Shown here in pieces: positions 35,151 through 42,894 of a stretch of DNA of 64,000 bases. Source of the DNA: Kushneria avicenniae. GTDB taxonomy: Bacteria > Pseudomonadota > Gammaproteobacteria > Pseudomonadales > Halomonadaceae. Positions within the stretch are counted from its first letter, which is position 1. Each line of letters opens with the position of its first letter. The DNA lies in the NCBI RefSeq assembly GCF_900112585.1, contig NZ_FOLY01000003.1, forward strand, positions 372,001 to 436,000, given 5' to 3'. Below the pieces are notes generated by a model. That model made no database searches. It was not told where the DNA came from and was given only the letters and a program-made list of their open reading frames with translations. The translations under genes and the position numbers were made by a program.

Positions 35151-36128
35151 ATGGCCCTTTGGTTACAGCACTGCCGGACAGCGCCGACGCCGATGGCCGG
35201 TCTGGCGCTGGGTATCGCCAGCCTGGGCTGGAGCTGGGAGAGCTTCGCCCCTCTGGGCGGCATGGCACAGCTGGGCGGCGCGCTCGTGGCCTCCATGCTG
35301 CTGCTGATACTCATCACTCGAGTCGTCTGTGACCCGCGATCGCTGCTGGTGGATCTGGCCCATCCGGTGGTGGGCAGTGTCGTGCCCACCTTTGCCATGG
35401 CGCTGATGGTCATCTCGAAAAGCGCCGGGCAGTGGCTCACACCGGCGGTCGGCATCACGCTGTGGCTGGTCGGGGTGGCGCTTCACCTGAGTTTTCTGGT
35501 GGCTTTCATCCAGCATCGCCTCAGGGTCTTTGAACTGCACCATATGGTGCCGGCCTGGTTTGTGCCGCCGGTCGGTATCATCGTGGCCGATGTGGCCTTC
35601 CCGGGCGTGGCCGCACTGCATCCGCTGGCCCTGGGGCTGCTGTATATGGGCATGGTGTTGTATGCCGTGTTGCTGCCGGTAATGGTGTATCGGCTGCTGT
35701 TTGCCGATGAGATTCCTGAGCCGGCCAAACCGACCATTGCCATCATGGCGGCCCCCGCCAGCCTGTCGCTGGCCGGGTATCTGACGGTGGTCGAGGCACC
35801 GTCTTCATGGCTTGTGGCGCTGCTGGGCGGCCTTGCCGTATTGATGACGCTGGTGATCTATCTGGCCTTTTTCAGGCTGCTGCGGCTGCCCTTCAGCCCG
35901 GGCTACGCCGCCTTTACCTTTCCCATGGTCATTGGCGCGACGGCGCTGGCCAAAACCGCCGACTGGATGGCCCACCAGGGGGTTGATTCTCGCGGCATTG
36001 CGATCGTTCACGGGCTGGCCACGCTGGAAGTGATCGTGGCCACCGTCATCGTGGGCTACGTCAGCCTGCGCTATCTCGGCGCCAGTGGGTACTTCCGGCG
36101 CCACGGCGCCGCGCTTCGGGCCAGCTGA
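35151..36128 (+). CDS. TDT-family transporter (TehA/SLAC1 fold)
   Basis: The 325-residue protein has ten hydrophobic helices and the TDT pattern beginning PTPMAGLALGIASLGWSW, with MVPAWFVPPVGIIVADVA in the middle. Family members move tellurite-related compounds, C4-dicarboxylates, malate, sulfite or small anions. ATG 35151 has GAGGAG upstream and is preferred over ATG 35136. It is divergent from its probable LysR regulator. The substrate is not evident. Confidence 0.82.
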   Translation: MALWLQHCRTAPTPMAGLALGIASLGWSWESFAPLGGMAQLGGALVASMLLLILITRVVCDPRSLLVDLAHPVVGSVVPTFAMALMVISKSAGQWLTPAVGITLWLVGVALHLSFLVAFIQHRLRVFELHHMVPAWFVPPVGIIVADVAFPGVAALHPLALGLLYMGMVLYAVLLPVMVYRLLFADEIPEPAKPTIAIMAAPASLSLAGYLTVVEAPSSWLVALLGGLAVLMTLVIYLAFFRLLRLPFSPGYAAFTFPMVIGATALAKTADWMAHQGVDSRGIAIVHGLATLEVIVATVIVGYVSLRYLGASGYFRRHGAALRAS

Positions 36129-36131
36129 CCC

Positions 36132-36872
36132 TTAACCGGCCTGCTCGGCGTCCTCTCGCTTGGCGGTCTTGTGGCGCTCCTCGTTCATGCCCAGTTTCCA
36201 GTAGCTGGAGATGTACAGATCGCTTCTGGCCACCTCACGCTCGACCTTGAAGTAGTGGCGCAGCCTGCGCATGGCGGAGAACTCACACGCTGCCCAGACG
36301 GCGGGGCGGCCGTCTTGCCAGTAGATCCCGCGCACCGCATTGATCAGCACGTCACTATTCTCGCCCGGGTGTTCGTTGATGACCCAGTGCAGCTGGATGC
36401 CGTCAGGTTTATCCAGCGGCTGAACCTCGGCCTCGCTCAATACCTCGATCACGGCATGCCCGCGGGCGTGGGCGGGCAGGTTTTCCAGATTGTCGCTGAT
36501 CGCCGGCAGGGCGGTCATGTCCCCGGCGAGCAGATACCAGTCGGCCGTTTGATCAACGCGCTTGCGTGGGCCGGGCCCGCCGATCTCGAGGGTATCGCCC
36601 GGCACGGCCTGTTCGACCCACTGCGCCGCCGGGCCGCCGTCCTCGTGCAGCACAAGGTCCACATCAATGGCGTCTTTTCGCTGGGCGCGCACGGTATAGG
36701 TACGCATCAGCGACGTGCCATCGTTGCGGGTAAACATCAGCTTGATGTAGGTGCCGGCCTGATCCTCGGGGAAGGTGACCATGCCGTCGCCGCCAAGCGT
36801 GACGCGCAGCATGTGCGGGGTAATCAGGGTCTTGTCGAGGACGGTAAACACGCGGGGGGTGGGGCGGCTCAT
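36132..36872 (-). CDS. siderophore-interacting protein (ViuB/YqjH-like ferric reductase)
   Basis: SIPs reduce ferric siderophores in the cytoplasm with FAD and NAD(P)H to free iron. The 246-residue protein has the FAD-binding segment TYIKLMFTRNDGTSLMRTYTV, a glycine-rich pyrophosphate loop YLLAGDMTALPAISDNL, and the C-terminal WAACEFSAMRRLRHYF plus YWKLGMNEERH that are signature SIP blocks. Its start overlaps the stop of an upstream MarR gene (ATGA at 36869), so the two are translated together. MarR-like regulators beside SIP genes act in iron or oxidative stress elsewhere; no Fur box is visible here. Confidence 0.9.
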   Translation of the reverse strand: MSRPTPRVFTVLDKTLITPHMLRVTLGGDGMVTFPEDQAGTYIKLMFTRNDGTSLMRTYTVRAQRKDAIDVDLVLHEDGGPAAQWVEQAVPGDTLEIGGPGPRKRVDQTADWYLLAGDMTALPAISDNLENLPAHARGHAVIEVLSEAEVQPLDKPDGIQLHWVINEHPGENSDVLINAVRGIYWQDGRPAVWAACEFSAMRRLRHYFKVEREVARSDLYISSYWKLGMNEERHKTAKREDAEQAG

Positions 36873-37303
36873 GGGCTCTCCTGTGGACGATCGAGCTGTT
36901 CGGTCATGGCATTGACGGTCCTGATAAAGGCGCTGGCCTGATCGTCGCTCAGGGCTGCCGTCATCTGTGCATCGCAGGCCTGCTCGATGGCGTTGATACG
37001 CTCATGCAGGGCTCGGCCGTCATTACTGAGACGCAGATGCGCGGCGCGGCTGTCGCTCGGATGCGGATGGCGCTCGACGAGCCCTTCACGCTCCAGTTCG
37101 CGGGTGACACGGGTGATCAGCCCCTTGTCCTGCAGTAGTGCCTCGGCCAGCTCACGGGCCATTACACCCTGATGGCCGCCGATCTCTCGCAGAACGCGCA
37201 GATGGGACAGCGGCAGGGTGATCCCGGCCTTGAGATAGCGCTCGCGCAGGGCACGCTTGTAGACGTGTAACAGCCCGAAAAGGGCGTGACCGGCAGAAGA
37301 CAT
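36869..37303 (-). CDS. MarR/PadR-type regulator coupled to the SIP gene
   Basis: The 144-residue protein has a MarR winged helix: SHLRVLREIGGHQGVMAREL, LLQDKGLITRVTRELEREGL and the wing RHPHPSDSRAAHLRL. It is first in a two-gene operon with the siderophore-interacting protein. A palindrome 49 bases upstream (37353-37374) is a likely autoregulatory site. It has no clear sensing cysteine in helix 1, so an anionic ligand rather than an oxidant is the likelier signal. Confidence 0.85.
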   Translation of the reverse strand: MSSAGHALFGLLHVYKRALRERYLKAGITLPLSHLRVLREIGGHQGVMARELAEALLQDKGLITRVTRELEREGLVERHPHPSDSRAAHLRLSNDGRALHERINAIEQACDAQMTAALSDDQASAFIRTVNAMTEQLDRPQESP

Positions 37304-37352
37304 GACACATGACCGTCAATGAAAGGGATGCTCGATACGATCCGCCCAATGG

Positions 37353-37374
37353 TTGATAGTGTCAACTATATCAA
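37353..37374. promoter_or_regulatory. MarR operator candidate upstream of the MarR-SIP operon
   Basis: TTGATA-N10-TATCAA has perfect six-base arms and contains a minus-strand TTGACA -35 candidate at 37365-37360. It is correctly placed for repression of the operon starting at 37303. Confidence 0.5.
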
Positions 37375-37465
37375 GCATCGCAGTGACGCCGTGAGTCTGC
37401 ATCAACGGCGTTATCTCTCGCTTCGTATACTTTATCTCTCGCTTCGCAGAAGGCGCTGACCGCAC

Positions 37466-37501
37466 GCAAAAATGCCCGCCTCCTGGAAGAGGGCGGGCAT
37501 T
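37466..37501 (-). terminator. ArsR-gene terminator
   Basis: Ten-base arms AATGCCCGCC and GGCGGGCATT (37471-37501) are followed on the minus strand by a run of T, 61 bases past the ArsR stop. Confidence 0.85.
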
Positions 37502-37561
37502 GTCTGAAAAGCCGTACCATGGTGACCCGGCAGCCTGACCGTAGAGACCTGCATCACGCGG

Positions 37562-37879
37562 TCACTGCGACCCGTCGACCAACAGCCGCTCGCCGAGGGC
37601 GCTTAGAAAGGCCTCGGCCACCTCGTGCTCGTAGCGGTAATAGGTCCACTGACCCACCCGCTGGGACGACACCAGCCCCGCGCGCGACAGCGTCGACAGA
37701 TACAGCGAGACGGTCGGCTGGGAGAGGCCGGTCTTCTCGCGGATATGGCTGACACAGATACCGCCGGGGGGCGCCACGTCCTTCTGAGGCTGGAAATGAC
37801 GTTCCGGCTCCTTGAGCCAGCACAGAATGTCGAGGCGCACCGGGTTGGCCAGTGCACTTAAAATCGTATTGATATCCAT
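37562..37879 (-). CDS. ArsR-family regulator beside an old yellow enzyme gene
   Basis: The 105-residue protein begins MDINTILSALANPVRLDILC and has a typical ArsR winged HTH (CVSHIREKTGLSQPTVSLYL, then SRAGLVSSQRVGQWTYYRY). Cysteines are Cys19 and Cys42, both in or near the HTH core; there is no CXC arsenic motif, so electrophile sensing by cysteine is more plausible. It lies 78 bases after the OYE gene on the same strand. In several proteobacteria such ArsR-OYE pairs respond to quinones or other electrophiles. Confidence 0.85.
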   Translation of the reverse strand: MDINTILSALANPVRLDILCWLKEPERHFQPQKDVAPPGGICVSHIREKTGLSQPTVSLYLSTLSRAGLVSSQRVGQWTYYRYEHEVAEAFLSALGERLLVDGSQ

Positions 37880-37957
37880 GATCAGGGCCAGGCGATGGAG
37901 GCCCTCTCAGTATACGCGCTCACGGCCGGACTGCCGAGACAGCCCGGTCGGTGCGCT

Positions 37958-39091
37958 TCAGCGAACAAGGGTGTCGAGTGCACTGCGATCAAAATCGTGC
38001 AGCTCATCGAGACGCCCGTCACGCACCTTGCGCGCCCACTGCGGGTCGGAGAGTAGGGCGCGGCCGATGGCAATCAGATCGAAATCATGACGCGCTCGCC
38101 ACATGGCCAGCTCCTCGACATTAACTCGACTTTTGGAGGTCGGATCTTCAGTGCGGGTAAAGTGGCCGGTGCGGAAGGTCTTGTCCAGACCCACGCTACC
38201 CACGGCCACGACCGGGCAGCCGGTCAGTTCGCGCGTCCAGCCAGCCAGCGTTTTGCTGCTCCCCTCGAAAGCAGGCTCCCAGACACGGCGGGTGCTGGCA
38301 TGGAAGATATCCACGCCCTCATTGACCAGCGGATTGAGCAGTTCTCCCAGCGCTTCGGGGGTTTCAGCAATGATCGCGTCATAGTCGGAGAGCTTCCACT
38401 GAGAGAAGCGGAAGAGGATCGGGAAGTCCGGCCCCACCGCCTCGCGCACCGCTCGGACGACCATCCGCGGGAAGCGCAGGCGGTTTTCCACACTGCCGCC
38501 GTACTCATCGCTGCGCTGATTGCTGCCGGACCACAGAAACTGGTCGATCAGATAGCCATGGGCGCCGTGCAGCTCGACGCCGTCAAAGCCGATCGCCTTT
38601 GCATCGCGCGCGGCGCGGGCAAAGGAGGCCGCCACGTCCTGCATGTCCTGCTCGGTCATCGCCTTTACGACCTCTACGCCGTCCTCGATGATCGACATCG
38701 GCCCGAAACCCGGCACGCTCATGTCCGGCTCGACGCCCGGGCGGCGCTCGCGGCCGACGTGCCACAGCTGCGGCATGATCCTGCCGCCGGCGGCGTGAAC
38801 GCCCTCGACGACCCGCTTCCAGCCGGCCAGTGCCGCCTCGCCATGAAAGGCCGGCACGTCCGGGTAGCCGTTGGCGCCGGGGTGATCGATATAGGTGCCT
38901 TCAGTGATGATCAGCCCCACGCCCCCTTCAGCGCGGCTTCTGTAGTAGGCCGCCACGTCCTCGCCCGGCACGCCACCCGGCGACTGGTTACGCGTCATGG
39001 GGGCCATGACAATGCGGTTGGGAATCGTGAGCGGACCCAGTGACAGGGGTTCAAACAGCGGGGCGGCCAGCGCCTGTGCAGATGTCGTCAT
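37958..39091 (-). CDS. old yellow enzyme (NADH:flavin oxidoreductase/ene-reductase)
   Basis: OYEs use FMN and NAD(P)H to reduce activated C=C bonds, for example in quinones and nitro compounds. The 377-residue TIM-barrel protein contains the flavin-site segments MAPMTRNQSPGGVPGEDVAA, LWHVGRERRP, and the long signature GAHGYLIDQFLWSGSNQR followed by YGGSVENRLR, plus AIGRALLSDPQW. The start MTTSAQALAAPLFEPLSLGP has AGG about ten bases upstream. An AT-rich repeat region at 39106-39129 lies ahead of it and is probably the ArsR-type operator. Confidence 0.93.
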   Translation of the reverse strand: MTTSAQALAAPLFEPLSLGPLTIPNRIVMAPMTRNQSPGGVPGEDVAAYYRSRAEGGVGLIITEGTYIDHPGANGYPDVPAFHGEAALAGWKRVVEGVHAAGGRIMPQLWHVGRERRPGVEPDMSVPGFGPMSIIEDGVEVVKAMTEQDMQDVAASFARAARDAKAIGFDGVELHGAHGYLIDQFLWSGSNQRSDEYGGSVENRLRFPRMVVRAVREAVGPDFPILFRFSQWKLSDYDAIIAETPEALGELLNPLVNEGVDIFHASTRRVWEPAFEGSSKTLAGWTRELTGCPVVAVGSVGLDKTFRTGHFTRTEDPTSKSRVNVEELAMWRARHDFDLIAIGRALLSDPQWARKVRDGRLDELHDFDRSALDTLVR

Positions 39092-39105
39092 GTCTTAAAC
39101 CTATT

Positions 39106-39129
39106 AATATAGAAATATACCAATATATT
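39106..39129. promoter_or_regulatory. AT-rich inverted repeat upstream of the OYE gene
   Basis: AATATA-N12-TATATT, with a nested palindrome AATATATT at 39122-39129, lies 15-38 bases upstream of the start. Position and composition suit an ArsR-family operator. Confidence 0.4.
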
Positions 39130-39358
39130 TATCAGATAATTCCCCCTGCTGACAAGTCGAACGTCGTCGGTCATTGCGTGTCTCAACGAGCGCCGGCACC
39201 ACCCGACAGACACAATTTTTGATATCAACCTGAAAGCCTTATGTTATTAAATAACACTTTTACCGCAGACAGGGCCGCCCACCGCCAGCGCATCGATGGT
39301 TCAATGTTGACTTTTCAATGTCGTGGCAGGGCGGTCTGCATTCCCGGGGAGATCATGC

Positions 39359-40513
39359 ATGAAACGCCGTGAAGTGCTGGGGGCACTGGCCGTCCTTTCC
39401 CTCTTTCCGAGCGCTCTGGTAATGGCTGACGATGTTCGCAGCAGCCGCTATCGTCTCAAGGGCGATGATCAATCCGCGCTACTGACGCTGGAGCTGCCGC
39501 CCGGCAGCGACTACAGCTACTTCAACCTTTCCAGCCCTGCCCGACTGGTCATCGATCTGACCCGGGTGTCGCAGGTGGCTGCCAACGGTTCGATCGCCGG
39601 GGGCACGGGGCTGGTCAGAAACATCCGTCAGGGCGCGCACGGCTCGGGAAGGCGGGTGGTGGTGGATCTGGCCCACGAGGCTCAGGTGCAGGTCACGGCA
39701 CAGCCGGGGGCGCGGGGCGGGCAGCAGGTCAGTATTCATCTGGGCGCCGATCCATTGATGGCGGCGGCCACTACCCGTCACAGTGAGGCTGCGTCAGGTG
39801 AGGGCGGCAGGCGACCGGCCATCATCGCGATCGATGCCGGCCACGGCGGCAAGGACCCGGGATGCATCAGCCAGAGCGATGACTACGAGAAGTACGTGGC
39901 GCTCGGCATCGCCGGCAGACTGCACAAGCGTCTGACCAGTGATCCCGATTTCACCCCGATGCTGACGCGCGATACCGATATCTTCATTCCGCTGCATCAG
40001 CGAGTACTGCTCGCCCGCGATGCGAAGGCCGACATGTTCATGTCGATCCACGCTGACGCCGCCATGACGACAAAGGCCTCGGGCGCTTCGGTCTATATAC
40101 TCTCCGAGCACGGCTCGAGCTCGGCCGAATCGCGCTGGATGGCCGAGAGCGAAAACAGCGCCGACCGCTACGCCTCGACCCGCGACAGCCGCATCTACAG
40201 CGATAATCCCGACGTTCAGTCCACGCTGCTGGAACTCTCCATGCGCGGCACGATGCAGGCGAGCCGCTCGCTGGGACAGACCACGCTGAACAACCTGGGG
40301 GAGGTCACCAACCTGCATCAGCACCAGGTCAACTCGGCCGCCTTTGCGGTGCTCAAGTCCCCCGAGACCCCCTCGATGCTGGTGGAAAACGGCTTCATGT
40401 CCAACCGCCAGGACGCCAGAAGACTGCTCACCGACAGCCACCAGCAAGCGCTGGCCGAGGCGCTGCATCAAAGCGTTCGGGACTACTTCAGGGACAATCC
40501 GCTGTACGCCTGA
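39359..40513 (+). CDS. N-acetylmuramoyl-L-alanine amidase, AmiC-like, probable Tat substrate
   Basis: The enzyme removes stem peptides from peptidoglycan, mainly at division. The 384-residue protein starts MKRREVLGALAVLSLF, a twin-arginine-like signal. An AMIN domain (about residues 35-125) that binds septal peptidoglycan is followed by an Amidase_3 catalytic domain with IDAGHGGKDPG, MSIHADAA and the acidic VENGFMSN. ATG 39359 has GGGGAG upstream and an in-frame start at 39323 is rejected. It may be an extra amidase alongside a chromosomal amiB; no ftsX/envC-like activator is next to it. Confidence 0.9.
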   Translation: MKRREVLGALAVLSLFPSALVMADDVRSSRYRLKGDDQSALLTLELPPGSDYSYFNLSSPARLVIDLTRVSQVAANGSIAGGTGLVRNIRQGAHGSGRRVVVDLAHEAQVQVTAQPGARGGQQVSIHLGADPLMAAATTRHSEAASGEGGRRPAIIAIDAGHGGKDPGCISQSDDYEKYVALGIAGRLHKRLTSDPDFTPMLTRDTDIFIPLHQRVLLARDAKADMFMSIHADAAMTTKASGASVYILSEHGSSSAESRWMAESENSADRYASTRDSRIYSDNPDVQSTLLELSMRGTMQASRSLGQTTLNNLGEVTNLHQHQVNSAAFAVLKSPETPSMLVENGFMSNRQDARRLLTDSHQQALAEALHQSVRDYFRDNPLYA

Positions 40514-40634
40514 TGATTGGCACTGGTGATCACCTGCAATGACCGCCATGCTATAGGCCATCCGCCGCCGCCGACTTGATGACCATTGCCCCGGCGGCGG
40601 CATTTCACCTGCCCCGTTCACGAGGAGCCCCGTC

Positions 40635-41468
40635 ATGACCCTGGATCAGGCCGCTGCCCAGACGCTTATCGACATCGTTCGCCACGCCGCCAGAACCGAG
40701 ATTCTGCCGCGCTTTCGCAGCCTCGATCCTGACGCCATCGACACCAAGGATGGCCCGGATGACCTGGTGACCATCGCCGACAAGAGCGCCGAGAAGGTCA
40801 TTACTCAGGGCGTTGCGAAGGCCTTTCCCGAAGCCACCATCGTGGGCGAAGAGGCCGTGGCCGAAGACGCCACGCTTTTGAACACCATCGCCAATGCCGA
40901 GATGGCGGTCATCATCGATCCGATCGATGGCACCTGGAACTTCGCTCGTAACCTCAACCAGTTCGGCGTGATCGTGGCCGTGGTCAGCCGCGGCGAGACC
41001 GTGTTCGGGCTTTTGTACGATCCGCTGGCCGATGACTGGGTCATGGCCCGCAAGGGGGAGGGCGCCTGGTTCGGTCGCCCCGACGGTACGCAGCGACGGC
41101 TCAGGATGTCCGATACCAAAAAGCTTTCGAACATGGTCGGCTCCACCTCGATCCGCCTGTTCCCGAAGGAGACCCAGTACGATCTGGCCGGGCTCTTCCC
41201 TGACTTTGCCCGCATGATGGCCTTTGGCTGCGCCTGCCATGAATACCGCACCATGGCGTTCGGCTTTGTGGACTTCATGCTCACCGCCAAGCTGATGCCC
41301 TGGGATCACGCCGCCGGCATCATGATCCTGCAGGAAGCCGGTGGCTACGCGGCGCTGCTCGACGGCACGCCCTATAACCCCACCATTCATCAGGGCCGCA
41401 TGATTGCCGCCAGCTCGAAGGACAGCTGGGACGCCCTGCGCGAAAAATTCGACTTCCTCATCGACTGA
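40635..41468 (+). CDS. inositol-monophosphatase-family phosphatase
   Basis: The 277-residue protein has all metal-site motifs of the IMPase superfamily: GEEAV (residue 71 on), DPIDGTWNF (Asp95, Asp98) and WDHAAGIMILQEAGG. Such enzymes act on inositol phosphates, histidinol phosphate, or 3'-phosphoadenosine phosphates. GAGGAG lies before the ATG. No histidine or inositol pathway gene is adjacent, so the substrate is open. A GC hairpin (41481-41507, arms CCGGCGCG and CGCGCCGG) follows the stop by 12 bases and may end the transcript, though it lacks a T-run. Confidence 0.87.
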   Translation: MTLDQAAAQTLIDIVRHAARTEILPRFRSLDPDAIDTKDGPDDLVTIADKSAEKVITQGVAKAFPEATIVGEEAVAEDATLLNTIANAEMAVIIDPIDGTWNFARNLNQFGVIVAVVSRGETVFGLLYDPLADDWVMARKGEGAWFGRPDGTQRRLRMSDTKKLSNMVGSTSIRLFPKETQYDLAGLFPDFARMMAFGCACHEYRTMAFGFVDFMLTAKLMPWDHAAGIMILQEAGGYAALLDGTPYNPTIHQGRMIAASSKDSWDALREKFDFLID

Positions 41469-41642
41469 TTCCCGCCCTGCCCGGCGCGTGCCCCAACGGC
41501 GCGCCGGTGCGTCATACCTCACCCAGGCTATTGTTCAAACAGCGTTTTTGTCCTCACGATGAACGCCGTGATGACACCGCCGTGGTCATCATTGCCTTTT
41601 TGAGGCCGTCATCATGATCGTCATGAATTTAAATAGCTGGCC

Positions 41643-41662
41643 ATTCAATAGCGCACGATATA
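41643..41662. promoter_or_regulatory. OhrR operator, copy 1 (upstream of ohrR)
   Basis: ATTCAATAGCGCACGATATA lies 11 bases before the ohrR start. The reverse complement of the ohr upstream site (42142-42161) shares the core AATAGCGC-N-CGATATA, so the two genes carry the same site in opposite orientation. Confidence 0.75.
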
Positions 41663-41672
41663 GATTACAACC

Positions 41673-42128
41673 ATGATCAACGACACTCCCGAAGATAACG
41701 AGACCATGATGGCGCTGGAGTCGCAGCTCTGCTTTGCGCTCTATGCCACCCAGCTCTCCATGAGCAAGCTCTACCGGCGCCTGCTCAAGCGGCTGGATCT
41801 GACCTATCCCCAGTATCTGGTCATGCAGGTGCTGTGGCAGGACGATCATCTGACCGTCTCCAGCATCGGTGAACACCTGTCGCTGGATTCGGCCACGCTG
41901 ACCCCGCTGCTCAAGCGTCTGGAAGGGGCCGAGCTGGTTCGGCGGGAACGCGCCCGCGAGGACGAGCGCCAGGTTGAAGTATCGTTGACCGACAAGGGAC
42001 GCGCGCTGCGCTGCCAGGCGCTGGGACTGCCCGCCCAGGTTCAGCAGGCGGCCGGTTGCTCGGCGCAGGAGATGGCCGCGCTGCGCGATCAGCTTAACGC
42101 GCTGAAAAAGCGCCTGGATAACGCCTGA
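41673..42128 (+). CDS. ohrR: OhrR, organic-hydroperoxide-sensing MarR-family repressor
   Basis: OhrR represses ohr until an organic peroxide oxidises its reactive cysteine. The 151-residue protein has the OhrR hallmark [20 protein letters not shown] with Cys20, the winged helix [12 protein letters not shown] and LGEHL-like turn, and a C-terminal Cys (AAGCSAQE), which would allow the two-cysteine mechanism. The ohr gene follows 62 bases downstream, and both genes have a matching operator. Confidence 0.92.
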   Translation: MINDTPEDNETMMALESQLCFALYATQLSMSKLYRRLLKRLDLTYPQYLVMQVLWQDDHLTVSSIGEHLSLDSATLTPLLKRLEGAELVRRERAREDERQVEVSLTDKGRALRCQALGLPAQVQQAAGCSAQEMAALRDQLNALKKRLDNA

Positions 42129-42141
42129 TTTTTTATCCGTT

Positions 42142-42161
42142 TATATCGCGCGCTATTTAAT
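42142..42161. promoter_or_regulatory. OhrR operator, copy 2 (upstream of ohr)
   Basis: TATATCGCGCGCTATTTAAT, 30 bases before ohr, matches the ohrR site on the opposite strand at all but about two positions. Its centre is an imperfect palindrome ATATCGCGCGCTAT. Confidence 0.75.
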
Positions 42162-42190
42162 AGCCAAAGAATTAAAAAAGGACCCTGACC

Positions 42191-42619
42191 ATGTCGATTG
42201 AAAAGGTACTCTACCGTGCCAGCGCGCAGGCCACCGGCGGCCGTGAAGGCCGCGCCGTCTCTTCCGACGAGAAGCTTGATGTCGTGTTGAGCACACCGAA
42301 GGAACTCGGCGGTAATGGTGGCAACGGCACCAACCCCGAGCAGCTTTTTGCCGCCGGCTATTCGGCCTGCTTTCTGGGCGCGCTCAAGCACGTGGCGGCT
42401 CAGGAGAAGGTCAGACTGCCCGACAATATCTGGGTAGGTGCCGATGTCGGCATTGGCGCCATTGCCACCGGCTTTGGCATCGAAGTGGCCCTGACGATCC
42501 GCCTCCCCGATATGGACGATGCGCAGGCCCGGGCGCTGGTGGACAAGGCGAATGTGGTATGCCCCTATTCCAACGCTACCCGCGGCAACATCGACGTGAG
42601 CCTCAACGTCGAGGTTTAA
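42191..42619 (+). CDS. ohr: organic hydroperoxide reductase Ohr
   Basis: Ohr reduces organic and fatty-acid peroxides with lipoyl-bound thiols. The 142-residue OsmC-fold protein has both catalytic cysteines, Cys60 in [12 protein letters not shown] and Cys124 in [13 protein letters not shown], and starts [10 protein letters not shown] like other Ohr enzymes. Length and ends match the family, so it appears functional. It follows ohrR on the same strand with its own operator. Confidence 0.95.
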   Translation: MSIEKVLYRASAQATGGREGRAVSSDEKLDVVLSTPKELGGNGGNGTNPEQLFAAGYSACFLGALKHVAAQEKVRLPDNIWVGADVGIGAIATGFGIEVALTIRLPDMDDAQARALVDKANVVCPYSNATRGNIDVSLNVEV

Positions 42620-42645
42620 GCAAGTTTCGAAAGGGTAGAACCAGG

Positions 42646-42676
42646 ATGCTCGCCGGCATGACCGGCGGGCATTTTC
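42646..42676 (+). terminator. ohr terminator
   Basis: A hairpin with arms ATGCTCGCCGG and CCGGCGGGCAT (one bulged position) is followed by TTTT, about 27 bases past the ohr stop. Confidence 0.75.
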
Positions 42677-42814
42677 ACATCGCGACACCAGATGTGATCA
42701 TCGACATGTTTCACGTGAAACATTGTCGTTTCACATCTCCGAATACCTTGTATTTCAGGCCCGGTCGCCGACCAGGCCGATGCAGATTGGCGCTGTCCAT
42801 GTTCAGCACCCCTT

Positions 42815-42854
42815 GCGGCCATGCGGCCATGCGGCCATGCGGCCATGCGGCCAT
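42815..42854. repeat. five tandem copies of an 8-bp unit GCGGCCAT
   Basis: The unit GCGGCCAT is repeated five times without a mismatch in the gap between ohr and the hypothetical membrane gene. The unit length (8) is not a multiple of three. It lies in no recognised gene. Copy number could change by slippage. Confidence 0.95.
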
Positions 42855-42894
42855 TAAATAAGGCTATCACTTATACATGGCTCAAGGCTTTATT

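Noticed and set aside
42815-42854. Short CRISPR-like array
   Set aside because: The 8-bp units are directly adjacent with no spacers, so it is a simple tandem repeat; no cas genes are present.
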